Shown: positions 38,051-50,280 of the stretch, in pieces
How the letters are laid out: each line of letters begins with the position of its first letter
How positions within the stretch are numbered: position 1 is the stretch's first letter
Notes under the pieces: generated by a model
The model's database searches: none
Seen by the model: the letters and a program-made list of their open reading frames with translations, nothing else
What the model was told of the DNA's origin: nothing
Made by a program: the position numbers and the translations under genes
From: Neckera pumila
Lineage: Eukaryota > Streptophyta > Bryopsida > Hypnales > Neckeraceae
Reading direction: 5' to 3'
Assembly (NCBI GenBank): GCA_963969595.1
Contig: OZ018416.1
Location: 21,406,065-21,470,064 of the forward strand
Length of the DNA: 64,000 bases

Positions 38051-39218
38051 TTTCACATTGCCATTAAAAAAAAATTTGGAGGTATATGGTCAATGGAATA
38101 TTTTGGACATTTGAATTAGAATACTTTAACCCTGATTATTAAACACTAGTACTTGATTTTCGAACCAGTGAAAGTCATCTGACAAATTGATAGAAGCCAA
38201 GCGGATACAGAGGATAAGAAAATCCTAAGCCCCAAAAACAACAACTTTGGTGCCCTCAAAGGGCTGCAGAATATTATGGTGATGAAGTACTCTTTCTACA
38301 ATTCCAACACAACTTACAGTTTGAAAACTGATTCATTTTTAAGCATGATACGACTTACTAAAGTTTAGGAACTTACTAGTGAAAACTGCCAGGGAGCAAA
38401 AATTCGTAAATGAATTGTACCCCACTATACTGTACAATCAACTTCCTCATAGAAACCATTTATTTTGTTGGGAAAAAATGGGTTACCAAACCCTAGCTCC
38501 AGCGATCCCAACTGGCTAAATTTTGCTTGGTTTCTACTTAATTTTTTCATGCCCTCAATGTAAATTCAAAAAAAATCTTCCAAAAATGAACATTTGGCTA
38601 AAATCCCTGAACCTGTTCTGAAATAGCTGCCCAGCTCCCTATCCAGTATCCATCATCCCGCATGGAGGATTGTCCCCCAAAATTTAAGATGCTGGTAGGG
38701 GTTCTTCCCTGTCCGGATGAAATTCATCCGGATAGAGATAGGGAAGCCGGTTGGTGGGGTGCTCCAAGGGTTTCGTCCCGGCCTTGTTACCCTAGCTCTC
38801 TTGAGTGTTTTCAGGTTGTCTTGCCACGGTGATCGTGGAATTGGTTCGCGTTTCGCGAATCGGGCGTTCCGTTCGGGCCGGCTGCATTGTACATCCCCGA
38901 CGAGGGGCTTGTAAGCTTAGTCCACCCATTTTTTTTCGGTATTGTGGCTGCATCTGTCGCTGCTGCTTTTCTCTTGAGGCCGAGCAGATTTCTGTTGCGC
39001 ATGCTGTGGCCTGTTTCCTGGTTTAGGGTTACGACGAGTCACTCTTCACATTCTCTTTCCAAGTGCGGCTTGGTATGGAAACTGGTTTACGCACAGTAAT
39101 TCCTTCGTATTTGATCGCGGAATTTCTCCACCGTAGGTCATAGACCGGAAGTGTGGTGGGTTTAGCTCTTGGTGTTTCCAGTTTGGCTCTTTGTGGTGGC
39201 CTTTCCGATCGGGGCGGT
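38051..39218 (+). promoter_or_regulatory. 5' region of ataxin-2 copy B, GC-rich
   Basis: The first ~650 bases show nothing recognisable. From about 38700 the composition shifts to GC- and CpG-rich, unlike the AT-rich surroundings, and stays so through exons 1 and 2. This is likely promoter and 5' UTR, possibly with a 5' UTR intron. Copy A lacks such an island. Confidence 0.45.
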
Positions 39219-42200
39219 ATGAGTCATCCGCAGGTACAAGAGTTGACAATCTTTGCCTTCTATTCCTTATTGCCCTCAGATGCTGCTGCTGTTGAATTAG
39301 GTTGTTCTCGAGCTCTGTTTTATCTGATTTACATTTTATTAATTTTGGACGCGCTGTCGGAGCGGTGTGAGGTCACGTTGTTTATTTCTTGATCGCGTAA
39401 TCTCCTTCGATACCTTGACCTTCACGCGTCTCTGATACTCACATGGCGCACAGTCTCCGCAGCAGCCATCCCTTACAAATGGCATTGGTCGACGAAGGAT
39501 CGAGAAGGATGGGTTGAGTCGGTCTGATAATTTAAATTGGAGACAGCCTGCCCGAACGCTTTCGAACTCTTCCTTACAAGGTTTGCTCGGCTTTAATGCT
39601 ACGTCTCAAGAGAGTATTTCTTGGTCATTCCCCAACTGAATAGGAGGACTGCCTAGTAGGAGGACAATTTGGTGGTTGTAGTCATGTGTACCTTGTTTGG
39701 CATTTGCTGAGATCGGTGGATTTTGTTTATGCACGCGTATTTTCTGATTTTGGCGGGGTCTGTCTAAAGTATGAAATGTTGTAGTTCGTTTAGACTGGAT
39801 GACTTTGAGAGATTTGGTGATATACCTCCTTCAGGGAAACGGAAGCTTGAACAAAACTCTATTATAATAGTCCCTGCGTTTGTACCTGTCTTTTTTGTTG
39901 GCCTATACGAACCATTTCTTTAATACACCCTCCTAGCAGAGTTCCACTTTCATTAATGTGAATAGAATCAAACAAGCAGAATTGAAACTCTTAAATACTA
40001 CATTTGTACTCTGTTTGTAGATTTTGATAATTGTGACTTGCGTTTATAAGGTTCTTGTTGCATTTCAGATTTTAACATTTAACTTTGATCGGCAGGTGGG
40101 AATAAAGTAATTCCTGAAAGGTTGTTTTACATGCACACTTGCCTGATCGGGCAGCATGTCGAGGTTCAGAAAATTGATGGGCATGTGTATTCTGGAATAT
40201 TTCATGACGGTATTGTGGATAAGGACTACGGTAAGATTTTTTACTCGCCTTTTGTCTTGTTCTCATTGGTCTGTTTCCTGTCGTCTGCCAGCTTTCAAAT
40301 TAAATCTCCTTTACATGTTGATTGGCCTGACATTGTTGATTCTAATAGTATGGAGATTGTTCAGTGTGGTGCACTTAATGGTTGACGACATCGATTTCAA
40401 AATAATATGTGATGGGACACCGCGATTTTTTTGTTATGCAGTGTAATTTTTACCTTCAATAATTTAATTATTATATTATATCTGTTGGAATAATTTCATG
40501 CGCCTTTTGGCTCTAGGGGACTAAAATGTACCCCACTTGAGGATAGATATCTTGAAGACGCTAAGTTGCGTTCGTCTGTGTGGCTTTGAATCTTTTGAGT
40601 TCCATTCTCTCAAAGCATTGGTGTTATTGTTGTTTAGGCGTTATACTGAAGATGGCAAGGCTCATTAAAGAAGGCGCCCATTGTATTCAAGGTGATTCAG
40701 TCAGACAAGCAGCCCGGCATCCTCCAAAAAAGACATACGTTATATCTGGGAAAGATCTTGTGCAAATTGTCGCGAAAGTGAGTTCTTGTTCAACTGACTT
40801 ATTGCCTCCTTGCATGTGAATTTGAAATGTTACTTGATCAAATTGAGAGATGTTGCTATCAATGATTCTATTGGGGTTTGTGACTTGGAGTTCTTGTGGT
40901 TGATATTTTGCGCCGTCTATGTGCTTGAATGGTCGAAGGGCTTGCCTCGGGAATAACTCATCATTTCTCTGACGCTGGAGAAAATTCCTCCTATTGTTTA
41001 TCTGGGTCTTCTGGGATGTCTCAGGATGTTTCTCTACGCGGCGATGATTTAGCAAACAGCCGAGTTCGAGAGAATCACTCTGAATTAGTAACTGATGCAG
41101 CTGTGTCACAAGGGTGGCATCGAGAATCTGAGCGTGAACTGAAGCCGTGGAAGCCCGATGATGAATTTTCTGATCCTACAAGCATTAACTTGAGTAACAC
41201 TTGGAGGTTAGTTGTCTGTCACTCATTCCTGTGTGACTCTGTTTGAGAGGTGTTGTTCATGCTTAGGCTTTGATTAATTCTGCTTTCTTATTGCTCTTTT
41301 TGGCTTGAAGTGGTATGAAACGTGCCTCTCGGATTGCCATTCAGAAGTCGTAACTGGGATCAGTTTGAGGCAAACAAAGCTCTTTTTGGTGTGGAAACTA
41401 CTTTTGATGAGGAGCTGTACACGACAAAGCTAGTACGAGGCCCACAGTTGCGGGAGAGGGAGCGGGAGGCTCAGAGAATTGCCCTGGAAATTTTAGGGCA
41501 GCAAACTCGAAATGTGCATCTTGCAGAGGTATGATCCTTGCCGCAGAATCCAGTTTTCGGTGCAATATCTGATTCCGACTTTCACAATTTTTTCTGTAGT
41601 CCTTGCCTAAACGTCGAGGCTGCAGATTTTAGGAATGTCACTGAGCGATTTTGTGGTACATGATTTCGAAGTCGTATTGTTCGTCTGATTCAAGGTTAGA
41701 ATGGGTTTGGAAAGGGGTTTGGTGCAGCATATTTGCTATCAAATTGTTTCCAAATTCTGGTCTTCTTCGTTTTTGATATTGTATGCGGCTGCTGCTTCTG
41801 TTGAGGAGCGTTACAGACGAGTGTTTTTTTGGGATTAAATTCGAATTGCAGTCAGGTTGTCCACCAGAATTAATATCTTGCTGGGTGTTTTTTCGTTTCC
41901 TTTATCAACCTTTTAGTACCTTGCTGGATTTCTGGATTTCTGGTTCTGATTTTGAATCATCTGCTTGTCATTCGCAGATGCAGTAGCTAGGGCATCTATG
42001 ATTCGTATGAACTTGCTCTGCTCAGTAGTTCCTCTTTGACTTTTTCTTGTTCTCTTTGACCCGTCTCTTATCAGGTTTCTTGGTTGAGTGTGTAGTACCT
42101 GCTCAGCGACTCTCCATATCGTTATGCAGATAATTGGTGTATTTTAGACTGCTTGTTTAGGAAGAACATGCTTCTTTGGAGTTATTTTCGTTTTGATGGG

Positions 42201-45200
42201 GTTTTTTTAAACCTTTATTTATCTTAGTAGATGTTTTATTCGTTTGCTTGACGATTTGAGTAATAATCATTCCTTGCTAATTGCTTCTGTCTTTCAATAG
42301 CTCTTGTGATTTGGAGACTGCTGTACATTATATGTGGAGCCAGCAATATCTCCTTGTGATTAGGCAAAGTATTTGTGAAGCCAGTAATGTAACATTGCGG
42401 ATTAAGTGACTGAGATGCTGTTCAATTTGATGTGTCAATTTTCTGTATTATTTTTTCGTTGTTAGTGATGCTTCTTATTGTTTGAGAAGATAATTGTTTA
42501 GCTTGTTTCTCTTAAGCTTATCGTGTGGTCCTTTTTCTGATCCTAACACCGTTGTTTTAGGAGAGAGGCATCCAATTAACTCCCGAGTTAGAGGCTATGG
42601 ATGAAGAGTCCAAGTACTCATCTGTAGGACGTGGGTATGAAGCCGGTGATGACGATGACGACCAGCACATGAATGACCATAATGATGAGACTTTTGGAGG
42701 TTCCGTGGCGAGGAGCGCCTTTCAAAATAACAGCTCCAGCACTCCTCTTTCCGGTAGGACTCTATTCCTAGAATTTACGAAGTTCGCTGCGTCATTCTAT
42801 TTCGAAAGTTGCAGTTTTCATGTTACTACTGCCGTTGTGTAGTACTCTTGATAGCACTGCTTGGTATAATTCCTTGTCAGTAATATGTTTGGATTGCTAA
42901 TTGTGAAGTGGCTTTCTTACCCTTTAAGTAGTGTGCTTTATATTAGTCAAATTGAAGTTTGTTTATACTTGGCTCTTCATCTGATACCTGGTATCCGCAA
43001 TTTACTTATAATTCGATGTTAACCATGATGGCTCATTGTTGTTACTCGCTTGGCAAGCAGATGACTTTGAAACGTCTTTATCATGTGCAGAACCACAAGT
43101 AAGTCGTTTTTCTCTTAAGTCGTATTGTAATGGTAGTTTGATTGTTGTATTTTATGTGAAGTTGCTCTGGCCAAGCTCATCATATTCAGGTAATGCCAAG
43201 CACAGTCGAGTTCAGAAGGATATTGTGTTTGGAGTAAGCCATGTACAAGTGTTTAATTTTAGTGGTCAACCTGCATGGTGTTTTGTTTTTGAAGTTTAGT
43301 GACTCTCACTTCCGCAAATTCCGTGTCCTTTCTATAGTTGTTAGGAAATAAAACTATAGTATATTTCTCTATGTAGATATTGGAGATTGTTTGATCATTA
43401 GTTTTACTACTACTATCTAATTTGCCTTGCGCATGGGTTTTCAATCTTGCTGTTTAGTTTCCTTTTTGCAGTTCATTGAAAACCTACAAGATTCTTGTGT
43501 TGCTGAAAACTTTGTCCTTGTCATTGAACTGTGGTGATTCTTGAAGCTGGTGGTACGATCTATTATTTTGTGGTGCAAATTTGTCCTGAACTTGTACATT
43601 TTAAGTCTCATGGCACCTCTAGAGAAGTCTCCCAATGGATTCGATTATTTAGTATCGAAAAGTCTCTCTTTATATACCCTAGACCACGACAATGCTTGGA
43701 TTGATATAATGAATGCTCCGAATCGCTACTCATTAACACTTGAATTGGGATTGCAGAGATCTATATTTGTGGTAGTCATTTTGCACGCTTTATTTAGTGT
43801 GAATTATTCTAATGGATTGTCTGAATGTTTTTTATGCCTGCAGAATGTGACTGCGAATTTAATGGCCGGAAACTATCGTGACCGTCAGGATTTACCTTTG
43901 TTGAAGGAAGATGGAGGCAGCCCTGACAGCTCATCAGATTCCCAGAAAGAACATCTTAGATTGCGGAAACTGTTAATTGGTGACAAGAGTAAACACTGCA
44001 ACAAGGTAGTCGCTCCATTTATTAAAGCAATAACGTGTTTTGATCTCGTTTCGACTTGAAATTTTTTATCAGAGGAGGTTATATGTCTCTTGAAGAGATA
44101 CTTCCTCTGTGCAACATTGAATCTTGTTGAATCTTATGCTATAAATAATTTGTGCTGATTTTTGCATTGTACAATATTGTTCTCTGATGTGCAATTTATT
44201 TTGAGGAATGTGTTCGTACTCTGATTTTTACATATCGTTGTGATCTTGGATTTTTATGGAATTTGGCAGGGGTCTGGTTCTCCGTACAACAGTCCTATTG
44301 GTAGGGGTTCCCCATTATTATCTCCATTAGCTGGTGATGCAGCAGGCATTAAAGCACTTAATTTGGATCCAAGCTGTCCTCAAGTCCCCGATGATGTTTA
44401 CCGGTCGGTTTTTCTTACCCGTGATTCTGACATGCTTATTTCTTTTTTTCTAGTTTTGACTATATGTTCATTTTTTTTTTTTGTATTGAGATGTTGAGAA
44501 ATATAGTCACTGCCGTGTTTCTTGGGTATGTTGAATCTCGCTTTTCCTGTATTGAGAGGAATTGATCTTCGTCTACATTGGACCATTGGTGGTGAAGTCT
44601 GTGGGATTGAGCTGTTCAGGGAGTTCAACGAATTCAAGCAGCAGAAGCAGTTGGAAGCACTCAAAGCACTAACTGAGAGCTATAAGGTAGCTACAGATGG
44701 TTTGTATATATTTATTTATGTCATTTATTTCATGGGTGTCTGTTAAGTGAACCTTTTTATTTTACTGTTTTAAGCGTCATTTTAGTATGTCTGAACTGCA
44801 GTAGAAGTTGGTACTTATTTAGTATAACATAGTTTTAAACTTTGCAATGCTTGATGAAATGTGTTTCACATCGTTATGTTCAATTAATCTATCATTGACG
44901 ATGCTTGTTATCAGAAGGAGTTGGAACCGCGCTCTCCAGGTATTTTCTTGATCACATGTTTATCTTTTCTAGCGTTTAGTTGTATGTACTCAATTTCTCT
45001 ATACAATCGCATATTTGACTTCTTCTGCTGTGGGTGATTTGATAACTGAGAGGTATTAGAGTACATGTCTCTTCTTCCAGATTGGTGCCTCTATCCACAG
45101 CTTTTGAAATCTCGTCGTGTATAGGATACGCGATCGGACTTGTTATGAATGCACGGAAATGCCTTGTCTGTGAATTCTACAGATTAGCTGTTTATGTGAA

Positions 45201-47970
45201 TGAGCAATTCTGCATTAGCATGCTATACAATTGACTCTGGATAATCCAATACAGCAAATCGTGTCAGTGGATGGTATTCCAAGTTTAGCATCATTCGCTT
45301 TTAGTATTTATCTCTCTTCGCATGCTTCAGTTCTTCTCTCAACACTACCCTTTCATTGCATCAGTTCGGCAGATAAGCTGGCAATGGTTCTTGTTGGTTT
45401 ACGTAACATCTAGCTAATCATAGCATGGTAGTTTACAGAGAAATTTCGAGGCTGCTTTATTATTTAAATTCTGACACTTCTAATGACTTCATCTATCTCA
45501 CCATCTTCTGCAGCGTCTTTGCCAACTGTTTCTGCTTCAAAAAAATCACCATTGAATGCCAATGCTAAGGTAAGAGTTCGTGTAACAGATTCTCTTACCA
45601 GTAGTCTTCAGGTTTGCATCACATATTTTACATACATTCGCTTTTATGTTTCCTTCTTCTGAAGAAACGGTTTGTTTGCCATAGCACCTAACTACAACTT
45701 TTATGCGCAGGATTTTAAACTCAATCCAAATGCACAGTCGTTTACTCCAAGTTCGTGCTCAACGCGGGCGAGCACTCCAGTTTCACAACATGCTCTAGCG
45801 GCCCAAAGTCCTATGTACATGCATTCTATTGTTCATGGGGGATCTGTGATGCAAGGCTCTCCTGTGAACCTCCAGTCTTCCGCTCAGCAGAATCAGTTGT
45901 CTCCATTTAATCCTGGGGTTTCAGCAGTAGTTGCGGTTAATTCAACTGCTTTTATGTCGTCACCTGGCGGTCCTGTACCAGGGTTTCCAGTTGGTGGTGT
46001 TGGTGGTGTTGGTATTTTACCTGGGCAACCGAGTCCAAGAGCGCAACCTCATACACAACAGCAGGTTCTTTGTGATTTTACTTTATGATGTGATGTACAT
46101 GCTTAAGTTCTTGAATATTATATGCACGAACATTCCAGGTTTGAGGATAATATCATCTTATATTGAGCCTTTGGTTGTTCCCATTTCTGCTGTCATGAGA
46201 AACTTGTGTCATGAACTATTTTCAACGAACTAGTAGTCTACATCTTGAAGGCTGTACCATTCATTCATAATGTTGTGGGAAGAGATATGATGCATTTTAA
46301 CGTCTTCAGCTTTAAATATCTGGAAGTTGTGCTTATGCGGTTTCACATTTGATATTTTACTTTCTTGCGTTTAAATGATTGGGCACAGGCAATGTCTTCT
46401 TATGGTCAACCTCAACAAGTAAAATATCATCCACCAACGTCTGCTTTGCAAGCTGGACTTTTGCATCCTAATGGCCAATTGGTAAGTTCTTCGATATCAC
46501 CAGTTGTCTTTGATTTTGGTGTCTAGTCATCTGTGTACTCTAGTGTGGTCACCGTCAGGTCAACGATTTATGTGCTCTGACTGGATGGATGGTAGTTTTC
46601 AATTCCACTTAGTGATCAGTTTCCACTACGACTGTTTCTGGAAGTTATATGCCTCTTGTGTCATACAATCATGCCAGTTGATTTATGTTGGCCTTCAATG
46701 AGTGAAACTAGTGCATGTTCGTAAGGATTTAGAACATTTTGAAAGTACCAGATAAATAGTAGAAATGGTCCTTTCCTCTTTTTACTGTTAATATCTGGCA
46801 CAGTAGGTGACTTTTGTGTACCTGTTTTTGAGAGGCTTACTATTTTGCAACATACTTAAAAGGACCTACAATTGACACAAAAGTGGTTCAACTTGAATCT
46901 CAACTAGTAAAATGGCACCTAGAAGCTTTTTCCTACTCTAATTCTTTTTTTTGAGACTGGTTGTGCCTTTACCCTAATTGTTATAAGGAGATTTGGTTTG
47001 ATAATTTCTCATCATTTTCCCCCGTAGCAGCTAGTCATTGAGCTCGTTACTGGCAATTGTGTTTTTTTTAAGGGTTCCAGGCTACATGTAAGTTGCTTGG
47101 GGTTTTCTAGGGTTGTAATATTTACTTGTAGAGGTTTGTTTTCCCACTATTCACAGCACATGATGTACGGGCAACCTGCAAGTCCAGTTGTATACGTTCC
47201 TTTCCCGCAGGTATGAACTTGTCTTATCATGTTATCGGACATTGTTTTCTATGCTCAATGCTTCGGTGATTTGTGTGAAAGCTTTGTCATATTTGTTCTT
47301 AAATTTTTCAGAAGCAAATACGCAAATATTGATATTCGCTTGTCCTGGACAATTCTATTTCCAAGTAGATTTTTTAGGGTGTTGGAGATTTTCAGTGGCT
47401 TCGGCTAACCCCGAAAGGATAGCATGTCCACTCGGTCAAAAAAATTCTATATAAAAATGTACATTTTAAAATTCTGGTGTTTTTCCGGCGTCGTAATCGA
47501 CATCTCAGATTTTCTTCTTCTTTTCATAATTAAAACATAAAAATGGAATTTATTCGATTTTCTGAAGTAACTCTTTTTTTTAAATCATAATAATTACAAA
47601 AACGTTTAAAATAGTATGAATTTTTTAGGGAAATTGGAGATCCTGGTGTTAAATATCATGTTATAAAGGACCTTATGCATTCTATATGCATTTTTTTCCT
47701 GAGTATCCCTTGCAGTGCAATTGTTTCATACAGTATTATTTTTGATGTCCAGTTGTTTAGATACCAGATTGTCTTAAATTTCTAGAGTAGGTTATGATAA
47801 ACTTTAGTATTTGTACCTGCATTCTCTGCATTTCACCACCCATTCTAATGCATTTGGTATTTACCTATAGTAATCAAATGCAGGGCATGATGCAGGCTCA
47901 TTCTGTTCCTCCTCTTGGTCAAGGTCGTCTCTTGTCTCAGCCTCATCAAAATCAACCTCAAAGTCGCTGA
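39219..47970 (+). CDS. CID3/4-like: Ataxin-2-like protein (CID3/CID4 type), copy B
   Basis: RNA-associated ataxin-2 homologue. Predicted exons: 39219-39233, 39454-39580, 40096-40230, 40638-40777, 41025-41206, 41345-41528, 42561-42753, 43061-43098, 43844-44005, 44270-44403, 44620-44686, 44915-44939, 45514-45569, 45711-46064, 46389-46481, 47157-47210 and 47884-47970. The sum is 2046 bases, 681 residues, with all junctions GT-AG and consistent phases. Exon 2 has NGIGRRRIEKDG, the basic segment seen in plant CID3/4. Exons 3-4 give the Lsm domain (LFYMHTCLIGQHVEVQKIDG, GVILKMARLIKEG). Exon 6 gives LsmAD (NWDQFEANKALFGVETTFDE). Exon 14 starts with PAM2 (FKLNPNAQSFTPSS), which binds the MLLE domain of poly(A)-binding protein. 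The C-terminal third is rich in Q, P, S and G and probably disordered. Exon 8 has a tandem acceptor (43058 or 43061). A poly(A) signal follows at 48252. Confidence 0.92.
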
Positions 47971-48251
47971 CGATGTGTCTCAATCTGTACGGTGTTTATC
48001 ATTTTACATCTTTCCTTGAGCACTATTGAAATGAAAAACAGGCTGCCTCACGTTTCTTGAGGTTAAATCTCTAGTAGTCCTGAGCTAATTTTGCAGTGTT
48101 AGTCTGGACATTAGTCTCGACAATTGGAGCATGGTTTTGGTCTCGCCCATGCTTCTTTCTGAAGACGTAGCTTACATTTTCCTTTGGTCATTGTCCTGGG
48201 ATATAGCTTCCACTTCTGTTTTGGATCTTAATTTTCACCCTTGAATGCCTG

Positions 48252-48257
48252 AATAAA
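48252..48257 (+). terminator. Poly(A) signal of ataxin-2 copy B
   Basis: AATAAA about 280 bases after the stop codon, at a plausible 3' UTR distance. Confidence 0.55.
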
Positions 48258-49519
48258 GCCATTCTAGGTTTGTCTCACCTCTTGAAATATTCTGGATGAC
48301 TAGGATCGCCTCAGCAAGGATCGACTTTGGGGCAGTATTGTCATGTTTAAGAGTATGGCTGCATGCCAATGGTGTGCTTTGGCTTGTGAAGTCATTCACA
48401 TTTCAAAATCATTTCATAATCATATATATTTGATTGTCTTGTGAGCCACAAATGAAAGAAATAAAATTGCAATTATTTTGAACATGGTACGCTTTGGAAT
48501 GATTTTAACCTTTCAATCTTTTGCTTTTCAAAGGGTTTTATAATTTAGCCTTTTTGAACAATTTGGTTTTGTCAATTATAATCTATATTTAGTTGCTACA
48601 GAACAGCTTCATTAGTCCTGAAAGGACGGATAGATCACTGTGGTCTTTAGGCTGTGACTATACAAAAATGAAATCAATAACTACCTGAACAGTAAGGAAA
48701 ACAGTTCAGAATCTGCAGATGGAAGGTTGCACAATGGAAAGGGTCACTTGTTGGCTACAAGTGTGCAACTTGAACTGTGAACTTCTTTTTTAATTGGTTT
48801 CTTGCTACTTTGCCTCAAAGGAAAATTAAGTTTTTTCTTCCAAAATATCTGGATTCCTGCTGAATTTTGGAACTAACAGTCAAGTTTCCATATAGATATC
48901 ACCAATAAATATCACATTTGTGTGGAAGAAATAATTGGCCCATTCTTACAAATGAATAAATAATCACTGAACTTGATGTCTAATACACAATGACTATCCT
49001 AAACACAACATTTCATAAAGGTTGTTTGGAGGTCAATATTAAAATTAAAAATACCAACCATGTATGCATGCTAATACAAAAAATGCATGGTGAATATATA
49101 GATACACTGATATGGTTATACAATTAATACTCATGAATACAGATATTTGTTGTGACTGCAACAATTGAGTCTACGTTGGAAACAAACAAGCTCAAAGCAA
49201 TATTGGAGATGAAAGAATATATAATTAAATAGTTTGAAAGATGGAAGAGAAGAATAAGTTAATTTGAAGGTGATGTCATCATAATATCAATAACTATTCT
49301 AGGATCCAAGGAAAGAGGAAGTCAAACAAATAAGTAGACTCAATTTTTGTAGAGTATTTTGTTGTATCCTTTGGTGACTCAAACTTTGTTGATTTTTAGT
49401 GAAATTTTGTTGTTTTCTTTTTTGAGTGTTCCTATAAGATTGTGTTTAGTACTTACAGTTTGTAGAGGTTGTAAGGGAGGATGAGACTAATTTCTAAAGA
49501 AAATGAACACAATAGAAAG
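48258..49519. other. Intergenic stretch between ataxin-2 copy B and the Tc1 relic
   Basis: AT-rich DNA without recognised genes or arrays. If the Tc1-like element was complete, its left terminal inverted repeat should lie here, but I cannot pair it with the right flank. Confidence 0.4.
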
Positions 49520-50280
49520 CAATAGAGAGATCACAAAGATTGTGGGTTTGTCACAATCTATAGTTAATAGAGTGAAAAAGCAACTTTTCTTCCAACCTAT
49601 AATTATCTAATGGAGGTTGTCCAAAGATGCTTGTAGTATAGGAGAGACAATATATTTCATGTCTAGTTACTATTGGTGGTTTAGAAACTACAATAGAGGC
49701 AACAAAAGTGCCGAGAAAGAAATCAAGGGTTGAGATGTGTGAAGAATTGAAGAATGCATTAAGAAAAAAAGGATTGTTTGCTTTTACAACGGTTCCAAAG
49801 CTTGATACGAGTGAGAAGAACATGCTAGAAAGATTTCGTTTCGCTCAAATCTACAAAGATTGGATAGTAAGTGACCAGGAACGGATGGTGTTTAGTGATG
49901 AAATAAAAACAAATTGTTTCAATTTTAATAAGTGGATGTGGTGTTGGATAGATGATAAGGAAAACATTCTTGTACATGCGGTAAAACAAATTCTAAACCA
50001 TGGTAGAGGCTCGATAATGCTCAAGAGTTGTTTCATGTGTAGAAAATTAGGGTCATTGTACAATATACAAGGGTGTTTGAATGCTGGAGGCTCTCTTTTA
50101 AAGGAAGATTTGTACACCACAATTGTTCAAGAATGGCTTGGAAAGCAACCATTTTGCATTTTAGAATGGCCTATTGAATGTATAAAGGCTTCATTCAAAT
50201 GGCGATTAAACTCTTATCCTACTCGTGATATCCTTGAATTACAGGAGCAAGTGCAAGAGATTTTTTTTCCATCAATCTAG
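49520..50280 (+). pseudogene. Tc1/mariner-type transposase relic
   Basis: Cut-and-paste transposase of the Tc1 group (DDE_3 type). An N-terminal helix-turn-helix remnant reads REITKIVGLSQSIVNRVKKQ from about 49526 and ends in a stop. The frame used from about 49600 has another stop before a 190-codon open stretch from 49708. That stretch shows ERFRFAQIYKDWIVSD, the first catalytic aspartate in FSDEIKTNCF, HGRGSIMLKSCF (matching the HGGGSVMVWGC signature), and LEWPIECIKASFKWRL with the third acidic residue. It ends LNSYPTRDILELQ. The region that should hold the second aspartate (QDNDPKHT-like) is reduced to KEDLYTT, so a small deletion probably removed it. The protein is therefore inactive. 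Confidence 0.8.
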
